Shown: positions 42,251-53,184 of the stretch, piece after piece
Layout: each line of letters begins with the position of its first letter
Numbering within the stretch: the first letter of the stretch is position 1
Origin: Tetrapyrgos nigripes
Lineage: Eukaryota > Basidiomycota > Agaricomycetes > Agaricales > Campanellaceae
Length of the DNA: 64,000 bases
Direction: 5' to 3'
NCBI GenBank assembly: GCA_013368315.1
Contig: JAACJM010000079.1
Coordinates: 287,717 to 351,716, forward strand
Notes under the pieces: model-generated
Databases searched by the model: none
What the model saw: only the letters and a program-made list of their open reading frames with translations
Told to the model about the DNA's origin: nothing
Made by a program: the position numbers and the translations under genes

Positions 42251-42708
42251 TGTCACGAACTGCTACAGTTCTTTGTCCTCCTTCTTCCACTTCATTATCG
42301 AACCCATTTTCTGATCACTCATCTATTGCATTTCCTTGATAAACCCTTTTAAACTTTATGTTACTGACTTTGAACCTTATAAAACCTGTCAAACTTTATA
42401 ATAACTATCAATCAATCTTCCATTCGATCAATCTTATCTTTTCCTATCTTTTCCCTACGTTTCTCCATTTTCTCCCATGTTTCTCCTACCTTGTTCCTAT
42501 CACTTATTCATTGTTTTTCTATATAAACCACTTGACATTCTAGTTAGTCCTTTAGTTCATTCACTTTGTCTCCACTCGGTACTAGTACTATGCAGTGTAG
42601 AGCATAGTCAGCTTACTCTTGCTCTCTATCTATCTTTCTATTTCTCAATCAACTTTGTCTCTGTGTGACTTGGGTGGTTTGTTATTGAGTGTACCAATGA
42701 CCTTGACA
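42251..42708 (+). repeat. Solo LTR (458 bp) inside DIRS-like RT
   Basis: Begins TGTCACGAACTGC and ends CCTTGACA, with TGTCA/TGACA inverted ends. Flanks are CCACC (42246-42250) and CCACT (42709-42713), a 5 bp target duplication with one mismatch. It is the same family as 57504-57996 in the opposite orientation. There is no internal retroelement sequence, so it arose by LTR-LTR recombination. Confidence 0.85.
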
Positions 42709-43303
42709 CCACTAGGAACACAAGCATCTGTCTTCAATGTTGACACCACTTTCCATAACATCCCTATCCACCTGACAGCACATAACTTCATTTTTATGAC
42801 CTTCAACAGTCTCATGTATCTTGACCAGTGCCTCAACTTTGGCAAAGCATCATCTCCAGGCATTTGGGGACATGTTGCTGATGCAATGGTCCACATACTG
42901 CTCAACTCTGGTATGACAGATTCTTGCAACCAGAGTTATAACAACTAACAATCTAGTCCTTTCTATCACAACAGGTGTTGAAGTGCTCATCAAATGGGTC
43001 AACAATTTCATCTTCTTCCACTACCCAAAACTCTCACTTCCTGATGGCTCCTTCACCTACTCCTATGATGAAAACCTTGTCTGGTCCATCACAGAGGAAC
43101 TAGGGTGGCTGTCGCCTTTGCTGTCTTCTTCACATACATCGGTTTCTTATGGAACATCAAAAAGAAGACTGTCAAGTTACCTGAAGCCAAGAAACAAAAA
43201 TACTCGATGAAGATATCCACCTTCCTATCCAACTCTTCACACACTAAAGAAGAAGCGGCTTCCATGGTAGGCATCCTACAACATGTCACCTTAGTAGCCC
43301 CAC

Positions 43304-44227
43304 TATAGTGTTTATTCTGTTAAACAAATCATTTACTGACTTTTCACAGTCCACCTTGCACAGTCTACTTTTCATGGCCCACTTTCAAAGTTTACTGACT
43401 TTTGCAATTTCTGACTTTTGCCATATGTACGCTCTGCCACTTAGACCTTACTTGATACAAGAACTGGTGCTCAGATGGCATCAGACAGTAGTTAATAAAC
43501 ATCTGATCAAGTTGTACACACTGAAATATAACGAAAAGAAGAGAAAATGAAGCAAAGAAAATAGAAAGAACCAGATTATAGTTGCTATTATTCATGATAA
43601 CTCACAATTCTGCCAGTCTCACCTCCCATCTTTCTATTTGGTCAGAGACTGTTGCTAGTGAAGATGCAGCAAAGGAATACTTGAGTAAATACTGGAACTT
43701 GATTGGAACTTCAATAACTGCACTGAGGACCTGCAAAGGGGTATCTTGAGTGCCCAGTCTTCCAGGCAGATGTTTCAAGGTTTCTGTATACAAGTACGTT
43801 AGCCACAGAGCATTCCTGGTTCAGGAACTATGGAGGAGGAGTTCAATAAAGGCAAGAGCAACGACTCACAAGAGATGTGACGTGGCAGCCAAAGCCAAGC
43901 TGGAGTGGCAGCATGTTGACATTTCACATCACATGTTATGCATGTGGTCACACATCAGGCAAGATGCGTCTACTTCCCATTGCCCCAAACTCCCTTTTCA
44001 ACAGTTTAACAGAGTGGATTGCCTTAGAGATGTATTTAAAAGGGCTCAGGAGCCATGAAGGGCTGATTGACAATATTATTCTTGGTTTGAAGTTAGAAAG
44101 TTGGTACATGAAAAGTGGTCAATGAAAAGTGGACCTTGAAAAATCAGTGAACTGTGAAAGTGGGCCTTGAAAAATTGGTGAGACTCTGAAAAGTCAGAAA
44201 ATGATTTATTTAACACTTTGAACACCA
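43304..44227. mobile_element. Mutator-like MITE (924 bp) with long inverted repeats
   Basis: Flanked by TAGCCCCAC at 43295-43303 and 44228-44236, a 9 bp duplication as for Mutator-like elements. Ends are imperfect inverted repeats of about 110 bp; the first aligned part is TRGTGTTYAWWSTGTTAAAY. Removing it restores the RT reading TLVAPQGCTYLASLHHF. No transposase ORF inside. Confidence 0.82.
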
Positions 44228-44676
44228 TAGCCCCACAAGGTTGTACCTACCTAGCCTCACTCCACCACTTCATCTCTGGCTTCAACGACAATCACAGGCA
44301 CTTTGTTCGCCATCGTCACACAAAACCTATGGAGGATGACCTCAGATGGTGGTTAGATCAACTCCAACTCGAATTCTTGGGTCTGCAAATCACCCAACCA
44401 CCTCCACTCGATGAGTCAACCATGTTATATGTTGATGCCTCCACTTCATGGGGCATTGGTCTCATTCTCAACAACAGGTGGTTAGCATGGGAGCTCAAAC
44501 CCCATTGGACAGGCAAAGGCCATCATATAGGCTGGGCTGAAATGGTCACCATTGAACTCACCCTTCTCACTCTAGTCATGTCTCACGTCAACAACACTCA
44601 CATTCGGATCCTTTCTGATAACCAAGGTGTCGTTGGTGCTCTCAAAACTGGCTACTCTTGTGGACCCGCTCAAAAT

Positions 44677-45379
44677 CAAGGGGTAACCAGGCTGTGAATC
44701 CATTACATAGGGTCAGTTGGTTGGTGTCTCTGGTGGGGTCTTAAAAAAATTTTATACCACATTTTTCTGCTGAGGTTTCACAGGTCTCTGCTACTTCAAA
44801 TCACTCAAAACTGTCCAAGAATGCCCTCAGTGGTTTTTATAACCAATATACAAGGTGTATCATACTATTACAGTGTAAAAAGTAAACATAATGTGTCATA
44901 CACTAGAAAAATCAAATACCCAGTGGAACCTTTCATTGTCCACCTCATCACTAGCTTCATCCCTCAGCATGTTGCTGCAATGGCTAATGAGGTGAGTACT
45001 ATGTTCTGGCATGTAACGTGTCGTGTGCAAAGCACACCAGAAAGTGACTAACTTGACGGTGAGGTGCTGAAACAATACTGGACCAGTGGAGCTTGAAGAT
45101 ATGGCAGGAAGGCAGCTTGTGCATATTTGAGGTATATAGAAGTACAGATTAGTGTAGTATTGACAGTGATAGAGCCTCATAGAGCCCTTTGGCATGTGTG
45201 AGCAGCCTCACTGTGTAGTCTGCAACACCAGTGGTACAGAGAAAGGATGAGACATACACCTGTGCGACCCACCTTCCATATATGGTAGCTTAGTCAGCTG
45301 GTCAGTCGGTTGGTCTCGCAACCGATGGCTTAAAAAAATTTCGACCCAATGTAACAGGTTCAAATTCTGGGTACCCCTT
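44677..45379. mobile_element. 703 bp element with short TIRs and tRNA-like promoter boxes, in DIRS-like RNase H
   Basis: A 9 bp duplication GCTCAAAAT flanks it (44668-44676 and 45380-45388). Its ends are inverted repeats of about 38 bp starting AAGGGGTAMCCAG. Near the right end are an A-box-like TAGCTTAGTCAGCTGG (45286-45301) and a B-box-like GGTTCAAATTC (45357-45367). A related head-like stretch with CTTAAAAAAATTT also lies near the left end in direct orientation. This could be two SINE-like units or a TIR element that captured a tRNA relic; I cannot decide. Confidence 0.55.
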
Positions 45380-45598
45380 GCTCAAAATGCATCACTATGC
45401 TGCATCGTGGCTTTGATGCAAGAACATTCCATTTGGATAACTGTCAACTGGATACCTTCCACTTCCAACCAAGGCTTATTCCCCTCTCATGACACCCTTC
45501 ACCCACATCCTCCAAAACTACCTAAAGAATTATCCCCATACATATGTAAACCTGTAGATTTTCACGACCCGCGTATTACCCCAATCACAATAGACTGA

Positions 45599-48101
45599 AT
45601 AAACATTATTACTGTAACCATGTTGGAATTAGTACCTCAATCAAACACAGTTTCTCTCATACAGCAAAAAGTGTGGTGAATACTTTCCGGGCATGTGAGC
45701 CAAATCTGCGTCAGAAATTTTTGAGTATTTTCACACCAAATTAGGCACAAATACTTACGATACAAGTTTCGGCATTTCAGCGGCAAGTAAGACTAATTTT
45801 ATCTGGGAAAAAACCGTGCGAACAATTCGAGATTTAAGCCTGCTCAAAAATGGGTTGCATATACCCATCACCGCCCGCAGTGGTATCCCGACGCGTCTAA
45901 CTAACTGTTGCTCTCTATTGCTACCCGTGTGCAATGGTGCATTGCAAACTCAGGTAAACAGCTCATAAGCTCTCTGAATGATAATGAAAAATCAATATGC
46001 ACGCGTTAGGACCTTCGACGTTGAAAATGCTCGTCCCCGACGTCGTTCGGGGTTACCCGATGTCACTTCCCACGCTTCCTATGAGCCCCGCTCTCTGTTT
46101 GCCTCGACTCGGCTTGCCTCAACAAGCAGATATGTGCCTCGGAGATCAACGGAATATGCTTGAGACATGTATAGGTGTCTTGCGAATCTTTTTCACAGCC
46201 GGATCCTCGGTAATCATGAGTATATAAGTATGTTATTAAAAAAAGTTGGCCATTTTGCAGCACTCGTACTCGCTTAGAGCACTTAGCTGGGGGTTTAAAA
46301 AGCCAAAAAATATATAATAAGGTATCTGAAACCCTAAAAAGGCTATCCTGGTTGTATATGACTTTCTGGATGTGTGTAGTGAGAAATGCAGCTAATCCAA
46401 GGCGACATGCATGGGCCCGCCGACCCGCAGGTGGCCCGCACAATTCTCGCAACCGCCTCGGTACCCTCGTACTTGCGCTACAACATTGATACTTCTCCCT
46501 GATGTTGGTATTCCCAGAATACCCCTGAGTAATGGGTTTCTAGGGTTTCCCAGTGGAATCATCCCCTTAACAGCAAGGTGAATACCTTTCAAAGTGGACT
46601 TGTAAGTGCGAGTTTCCCTTGGCAGCGCTGACCGAGGCTCCGAATGCGTACAAATGAAGTGATGGATGTGTTGGCAAATCCTCGGTGCTATGCGTTCTGG
46701 AGAAAGCTATGAAGCTCCATGCTTACCTATGTACATAGTCCTACCCATTCAGTACTGTCCATACCGTATGTCAAGCAATAAGGTACTCATTTACCCTTTG
46801 ACTCACTTTCAGCCAGCGATTCCTGAGAATGATTGAAGCCCTCTTATCAACCCTGCAGATTTTTCTGAGCTTCTTATCAGGTCCAAGCTGTCAAATGCTC
46901 TGATTGTGGCAACAGCGCTCTTCAAGACATTTCCCACTGGTCTTCCCTCATTGCGCGCCAGATATCACTGTTATATAGTATCAGTACTCCATAAAGGAAA
47001 GTCTAAACCAAGTCCTACGTTAGCTCTCGTTGATGGAATACTTACTTCGTTTATTGGAGATCTTTCAAATAAAATTGTATATTTTTCAGTACTTATAGTA
47101 CCTGATAGCAATTTACTTGCAATTTGAAGATCAAAAGCCGAGGTACTTACCCGACCCTGGATTTCGGGCCGTTATCCACAACGCTCCACTGCATACAGCC
47201 CAAAAAATCATTTCCAGGTGTTGTCCTTCGGTGGGATTCCCCCACTGCCGGAGGGTTTCTGAGGTTTTCCAATAGAATTATCCCTGTCAAGGTTCCGTAT
47301 GATTTTCTACACTCGGTTCAAATCCACTGCAGTTGCTTCGTCACACTGTATACTATGTTTCATGCATTCACAAAATCACTCTGCATTGGAAAGGCTGCAG
47401 CTTCTGCTATTGTGTTCTATTGGGATCGCTGTAGATATGTACTGCTTATATGAAGATGACGACTCGTCGAGGGTCCGTCAAGAAGCCTTTGGATTTACAA
47501 GCGAGTTCGAGTTTCAGAATCTTTCTCTTTTAGGAAGTACTTGTACTTATCTCATGGCTATCTCATGGCTTTCTAGTGCTGTTACATGTCAGCCTGCATT
47601 CAGCAACGGATCATCCACCGGCAGAAACAGTAGTAGAGACACTGTTAATGTCGCTTTCTTGAATGATCTGTCTCTGAATATGGGTCGATATACACTGACA
47701 ATGCACGATTAAGCTTCAAAGAATTTTCTCTCTTTTCCCAGCCACAGCCTACAACCCAATGATATTTAAGCAGGAATCTGCAATGACTCGTTCCCAAACC
47801 CCAGCTCCAATCATGGCCTACAACTATACTCGGGATAAACGGTGAGTGTCTTGAGGTTATGTCCTCGAAAGGATCGCTCACCTTCGCCGCAGACTCTACG
47901 GTGACTCCACAGCGGGCTGTTCCCCTGCCGGACAACAGACAAATATTCAACATGTGTGCGAACCAGAATACGGGCGAGTCTCCCAATGTTAGATAGTTGA
48001 TTCCTTCAACCAATACCTCCAATTATAGGCTTACCCCAACGACCACGATCTACCCCGCTAATCCCTCTGCTAGGCAAGGACAAAGCCACCCCACCGTTCA
48101 G
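45599..48101. other. Intergenic or decayed repeats, no gene assigned
   Basis: 2.5 kb with only short ORFs. Two stretches near 46500-46570 and 47215-47290 share TTCCCA/GGTTTCC-like wording (both have GGGTTTCT or GGTTTTCCAA contexts) and may be old copies of one repeat. From 47814 a possible start (MAYNYTRDK) and the segment near 47905-48000 (LPDNRQIFNMCANQNTGES) could be upstream exons of the next gene, but I could not join them in phase. Confidence 0.4.
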
Positions 48102-48902
48102 ATGCACTGCCAAAAACCTAAAGAGTGAGCGTCTAAAACTCTCAAACTATGTCACTGATCACTCACACGGCCACTGCATTCGATGTACGCACCATATGCC
48201 TCGTAGATGGTTTTCTGGACATAACCTCTCTGCAGACGTCGACTTGATGGCTCCGAACAGCACTTCGCAACAGCATTCGGCCAATGACCCATACTACGGC
48301 AATGGAAGTCCAATTTATGGCCCTCAGAGCGCTCAATCCAAGGCTCTTCCAGATTCACGAATGTATCCGTTTGCGCCACCTTCCATGGCTTATTACTCAG
48401 ACGCACCGGCTGAGGAGACAACCTGGGTTGGAATGAACCATCATGTCGCTAGTGGTCTAAACTTCACCTCCCTTTCGCCTTGGGACTCCCCAAGCACAGA
48501 TTCCACCATCTCTACCCTCGCACGGACGACAGAATTCGGTGGCACTGCGGCTGGATATCCTCTGGTGCCTCGTGAAATCTCCAAACACCGGGTGGCTACA
48601 GACGCGGTCGAAAGAGCAGCTCGCATGAAACGGCGTGTTATTGATACCAACAAGCTCTTCAATTGCACTGTCCCAGGCTGTTCCCAAACTTTCACTGCAA
48701 GACACAACTTGAACTGTATGTTTTAAAACTGAAAACTCCGCTACTTGCTGATCTTGGCCTCCTATTAGTCCACCTTCAGTCCCATCGTGGGGTGAAAGTA
48801 AAATGCTCACAGTGTGGTAATGAGTTTGCACCGTCGTCATTGAAAAGACATCAAGACAAAAGCTGCCCTTGGCGGCGGAGTAGGGATATGGGGGAGGTCT
48901 AG
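48102..48902 (+). CDS. C2H2 zinc-finger protein, likely transcription factor (5' end uncertain)
   Basis: Modelled exons 48102-48124, 48207-48715 and 48769-48902 with 82 and 53 bp GT-AG introns. The long N-terminal part is Ser/Thr/Pro/Tyr-rich, as in activation regions. The splice at 48715/48769 completes a classical finger, CTVPGCSQTFTARHNLNFHL then QSH (CX4CX12HX3H). A second, atypical finger is CSQCGNEF...KRHQDKSC. A basic tail ends at 48902. It is probably a nuclear DNA-binding regulator; the target is unknown. An ATG at 48196 would also give an open start. Two adjacent fingers at the C-terminus are common in agaricomycete regulators. Confidence 0.72.
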
Positions 48903-49426
48903 GCCCTTGATTGGGAGCGGAGACTGCGACACGAGCTATTGGTATTCGAGTTCTTGTGAGGCTTCCCTCTTCTCAGGGCTGTGCAGCCCAAGTTGGTTTG
49001 GTTACCTGACCAACCTGAAGATGCCCACGGCGTGCAGCCGAAGTAGATGCACGTAAGTAACGTGAACCCCGCCATATCCTTATATGCCGGCTTGATCCTA
49101 TCCTTCCATCCAGTTTTGTTTGGCTTTCCACAAAATTCTCCAATCTGCCTTGAATCTGCCTACTTCCAAAAGTGTATTTTTGTAGTATCTACTACGCGTA
49201 CGGTAACTTTTTCCCGCGAAGAAAACGATAGTGCTTTGAGTTTGAGGATATCGATGCCTGAAGACGCGTCTTCATTTTACTTCTTGACCTGCAAGGTACG
49301 ACTACATCGTGAAACAGTGCCAGCCGTGATACGCACCCTTCGCGAACGTGCTCGCTGTCACTCCTGTCAGCGTCCGCTTCCCAAAAATAACGACAACATC
49401 ATTCAAGGCCAGACTCATCGGATCTA
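48903..49426. other. Downstream flank, no gene assigned
   Basis: Contains a 170-codon open frame (49047-49559) without recognisable motifs; its end lies in a MITE, so I do not call it a gene. Confidence 0.4.
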
Positions 49427-49589
49427 CAGTAAACTCCCTAGGCTTAGTGCATATCCCTCGGTCGAGGCCAAAAGCTATGCATTAAGAGAGAGGACTTTGG
49501 CAGGTAAAAGTGGGTTTCGTCGTACGAAAATCTATGCATTAAGAGGGATTATGCATTAAGTGGGGTATACATTAAGAGGGAGTTTACTG
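49427..49589. mobile_element. 163 bp pogo-like MITE with TA target
   Basis: Ends CAGTAAACTCCCT in inverted orientation, flanked by TA at 49425-49426 and 49590-49591. The interior toward the right end holds four copies of a TATGCATTAAGAGGG-like unit (near 49475, 49531, 49549 and 49567). The end sequence is of the pogo/Tigger type. Confidence 0.75.
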
Positions 49590-52500
49590 TATTGTACAGA
49601 ATGCTATTCGTTACCCGACTGCGGCTGGAGACGCTAGTGAAAGGAAAGTCCAGTTCGGTTCAGGGCCAAATTTTTTGAACACCGGACTGGACCTTCATTT
49701 GGTCTAAGTACATACAGTGTAGAGAGTTCTCTTTAGTTTTCCACTAATAGCGGACCCATCCCTGTTCTTTCGCCGTGAGACTCTACCATGTAAGGACTTC
49801 AACCTTACTTATTTGAGCAGCTCCAGGCTACTGCGCTTTCTTACGCCCTGCTCGGGAACCCGAGTCGGCCAGAGTTGGGCAGGGTTAGGGTCGGGACTCG
49901 GATTCGGCGAAAATTTGAATTGGGCTGGCTCGCGGGAAGGATTTTCTGCGGCAATTCTGCGGTCGATTCCTTGCCAAATCTGACCCTGACCTGACTCATC
50001 TCCCGAGCAGATCCTAAGTTACAGATATCCATACATGCTGTATCAGAGTGTATCAGTGATAGGGGCTTGGAGCACGCGGTCGCTTCAAGTTGACGCCCAA
50101 TTGACGCCGACTCGGAAAGTCCCAACGTTCCTAGAATCCTTCTCGTGTTAGAGCTTCCTCATGCTAGTCCAGTCACTAGTCACTCATCGCCCAGTGAAAA
50201 ATGACCATGGCGAGATCCGACTGGATATCGAAATTTCCGAGGAGATACGAGTAGTTAGTCCTGTTTTTTCGTCTAATCATCTTGCAGTGTCGTTCGAGAG
50301 AATTTCGGGACGAAGAGTATAGGGGAATCACGGGGAGCTATGCCGGTCAATCTTGGACAATATTATTTCCCGAACTTCTGGATGATTTTTTGCAGTTCCC
50401 GAACTTTCTAAGGTAATTTCTGGGTCTGCCGAACACTTTGAGCGTGATGTGTGACATGGAACTTTCAACTTCGAATCACCGAACACTTTTAGCGTGACGT
50501 GTGACATTGCCTATTTCCCCCGAACTTCTATTCCAACCCTGATTTGAAACTTGCGCGCGATGCAGTTTTCGCAAACTTTTACCTGTCTAACTGCAAAGTT
50601 GCTCCTGGAGGATTAAAGCACTGCAGCAGCTCAATTTTTTTGCTGCTTCAGATAGTTTTTCATCATATCTGTTTACCATTGCAATTATGCACCTTAGCAA
50701 TAGACCAATGAGGCTAGACAGCCAGGCCCTTAAAGGTATAGCCAGTTTGCACCATACTGGAGCAACACTTAAAGTGAAATTTGGATTCTGAACTGTAGTA
50801 TAGCATGGACACAGAGACAACTCAAACATCTAAGTTTGGAAAACATTCCCACAGATCAGCACCTAGTGGCCAAAGTGGTTGACCTACATTGCTATGAGGT
50901 CAACTGAAAATGGATTTGATTTATTATCATATATAGTTTATCTAATTGCATTTATAGCTCAAGAAGCTCTCAATGTGCAACCTTACAACCCCCAGTATAC
51001 CCACAAGCCAGCACTGATTTCAAGTCTAGAATGCTGCACACTAAGGTGCAGAGAACCACAATGGTGGATTAAAAATGAGTGAGAGTGAAATTTCTGTGTA
51101 ATAAATTCTTCATTTACACACTCATGAGTCATCATGCCCATGCTCAGACCACTGCGACCCTCAAGTGTGCAGGGGGTTGGTGTAGCTCAAAAGAAAGTAT
51201 TAGTTAGCTTTTTCAAACCAGCCCCTGATAGTGAAGTACACTCATAGGTGGGTAATTGGTATTCTGGCAGGGTTAAGGAAGTGGGTATATCTGAAACTTG
51301 ACCAAAAGTTTGTTTTCAGCCCTTGAGTCATTCCCTGAGCTGAACCAGTTATAAGAGGTTATAATTGCTACAACCTGTAACTGATCTCAGGTATAATATG
51401 TTAAGTATTTAGCTTGTTATTAACCAGTTATGACAGTATTTAATAGTATTTGGTTGGTGCCTTACTTGAGAGCTCTTTGAGATAGATAATGTTAGGATAA
51501 ACCAGTGATTGTTTAGCGCTAGAGCCTGGGTTGCATAGCCGACGTGTTCCTTGCCTGTGAATAGGGGCTTCACTTTCCCTTGAGTTGCACTGGCAGTACT
51601 AAGCGTGTTATAGTAGGAATTTGTTACAAAGTCTTTAAGATCTTTGTATAGTATATGGGGTGGATCTGCTACTATAACTGAAGCACTGTACACATTAACC
51701 ATAGAACTTAGAATAAGCATATCCTATTCATAAGTACTTAGCTTTATTGTACTGGCGCATACACTTAGTCCACTAGTGCTTTAACTAGCAGTTCAGGACT
51801 CACTCTAGTCCTTTATATACCAATTGAAGTGGTGAACCAGTTTTCTAACCACCAATTAATGTTTCTATATGCAAATTTGTATGGTGTATCATCGGGACTC
51901 ACTCTAGTCCTTTATATACCAATTGAAGTGGTGAACCAGCTTTCTAACCACCAAATAGTGTTTCTATATGTGAATTTTGTATGGCGTATCAATGTGTCAA
52001 GGTAGTGTGACTGAGGTTCCACATGGTGTGAACCTATTAATGGGAATGATCTCTATATACACAAGTGGCATTGGTTGAAGGAAACCCTGGACATATGGGT
52101 ATTGTTGGGTTTGCATGAATGAGGGGAAGGTGAGGAAAGGACTAGTTCATGACATATATGCACTTCCTTGGAATTTCCTTGAGGATTATACTCCTTGATA
52201 TCTGTGTTCTGACTCACTCCTAGAAAAATATGTCAATACATATTGCAAACAGTGAAGGGAATCAATGTACTCATTCCCGTCAAACACAATCTCAGAGATC
52301 TTGGTCCTTGGAACATAAAAGATACAGCATGAAATAGCTCACCTCACTCCTCCATGACTGTGAATACTATGTGTACCACTAGAGGACTTTCAATAGGTCT
52401 GATGACCTCTTGAGTCTGGGAATAGGGTTTGATCCTATGATGGGGTCAGGTGACCAGGCACTACTGGTATCAGGGCAGTTGAATGGATGCCCAGCTGATA

Positions 52501-52702
52501 TGATAGAGCAACAGTGGCACTGTGCAGTCTGCTAGGCTGCACAGCAGAGACTTAGGGCTTTGGGACCATTGTGGTTCAAAGCTAGTAAAGTCTTATTATG
52601 GAAGTATATACAAACAGCTATCTACAGGCCCATTTGGGCAGTACTTAAGTGGCTACAGGTACTAAGTATGTATCCATCACAATGACAATCTTCAAGTCAT
52701 GA
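49590..52702. other. Gene-poor stretch
   Basis: No supported gene. A hairpin-capable pair GTCCAGTTCGG / CCGGACTGGAC is at about 49648-49692. A roughly 30 bp unit CCGAACACTTTKAGCGTGAY occurs twice, near 50436 and 50478. The tandem repeat at 51796-51994 is listed separately. Codon-scale structure is absent on both strands. Confidence 0.45.
51796..51994. repeat. Tandem duplication, 99 bp unit, two copies
   Basis: Units start GGACTCACTCTAGTCC at 51796 and 51895. Each contains TTTATATACCAATTGAAGTG and a GTATGG(T/C)GTATC end. Few differences separate the copies, so the duplication is recent. Confidence 0.85.
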
Positions 52703-53184
52703 ATGAAATCTTCCAGTTCTCAAAGTTCTGCTACCGGTAAAATTAATAGTGATCATACTATTGATTTGTTTCGGCTCTCAAAATTGTTGGTGCATGACCT
52801 ATACACCAGGACACTGAGTTGCAAGAAGCCTTGTAAGTTTTCTTTCATTGATACAGAGCAATCCACACATGGACATTGTTCAGAGATACTGAATCATGAC
52901 CATATTGTATTTCCAGAGGAGGCAGAAGTCTTCTGGGAACTGGGATGAGATTGAAATACCTGTGCTTTGCAAAATCTCAGATGTATTATTTCAAAGCCTT
53001 TGCCAGCCAGCCTGACATTGAATACACTGTTGTATCCCATTGCCTGTACCTCCAAGTCCAGTGTGTGGTGGAAAGCCCTACAGTTTATACAGCACTCACA
53101 ATGCTACTTACTGTCAAAACATAGTCATATTTAGATAGCTAGATATATCTATCAACAAAATGTAGCTAAAATTGCAAGATATTT

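Larger units (their letters stand above)
41484..45598 (+). pseudogene. DIRS-like element RT - RNase H, interrupted by three insertions
   Basis: RT starts in 41484-42250 (LIGPFRTSPLAVLEQKPGKF, IIINHSYLHTPHL, SLINTNKFQCAWGTFSECWL). A solo LTR follows, then 42709-42910 (GTQASVFNVDTTFHNIPIHL). An intron-like block at 42911-42974 joins LNSG to VEVLIKWVNNFIFF, where WVDDF is expected, so both catalytic Asp are Asn. A frameshift lies near 43105, then YIGFLWNIKKKTVKLPEAKK to HVTLVAP. A MITE follows, then RNase H from 44228 (LYVDASTSWGIGLILNNRWL, ILSDNQGVVGALKTG), another insertion, and its end at 45389-45598 (WITVNWIPSTSNQG). No tyrosine recombinase is seen after it, so the element may be truncated. 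Confidence 0.75.

Noticed and set aside
45286..45367. Functional tRNA gene
   Set aside because: A- and B-box-like motifs are about 70 bp apart and no cloverleaf with a paired acceptor stem is evident.
49047..49559. 170-codon open frame as a gene
   Set aside because: No motif, and its 3' part lies in a MITE, so the open frame is likely chance.
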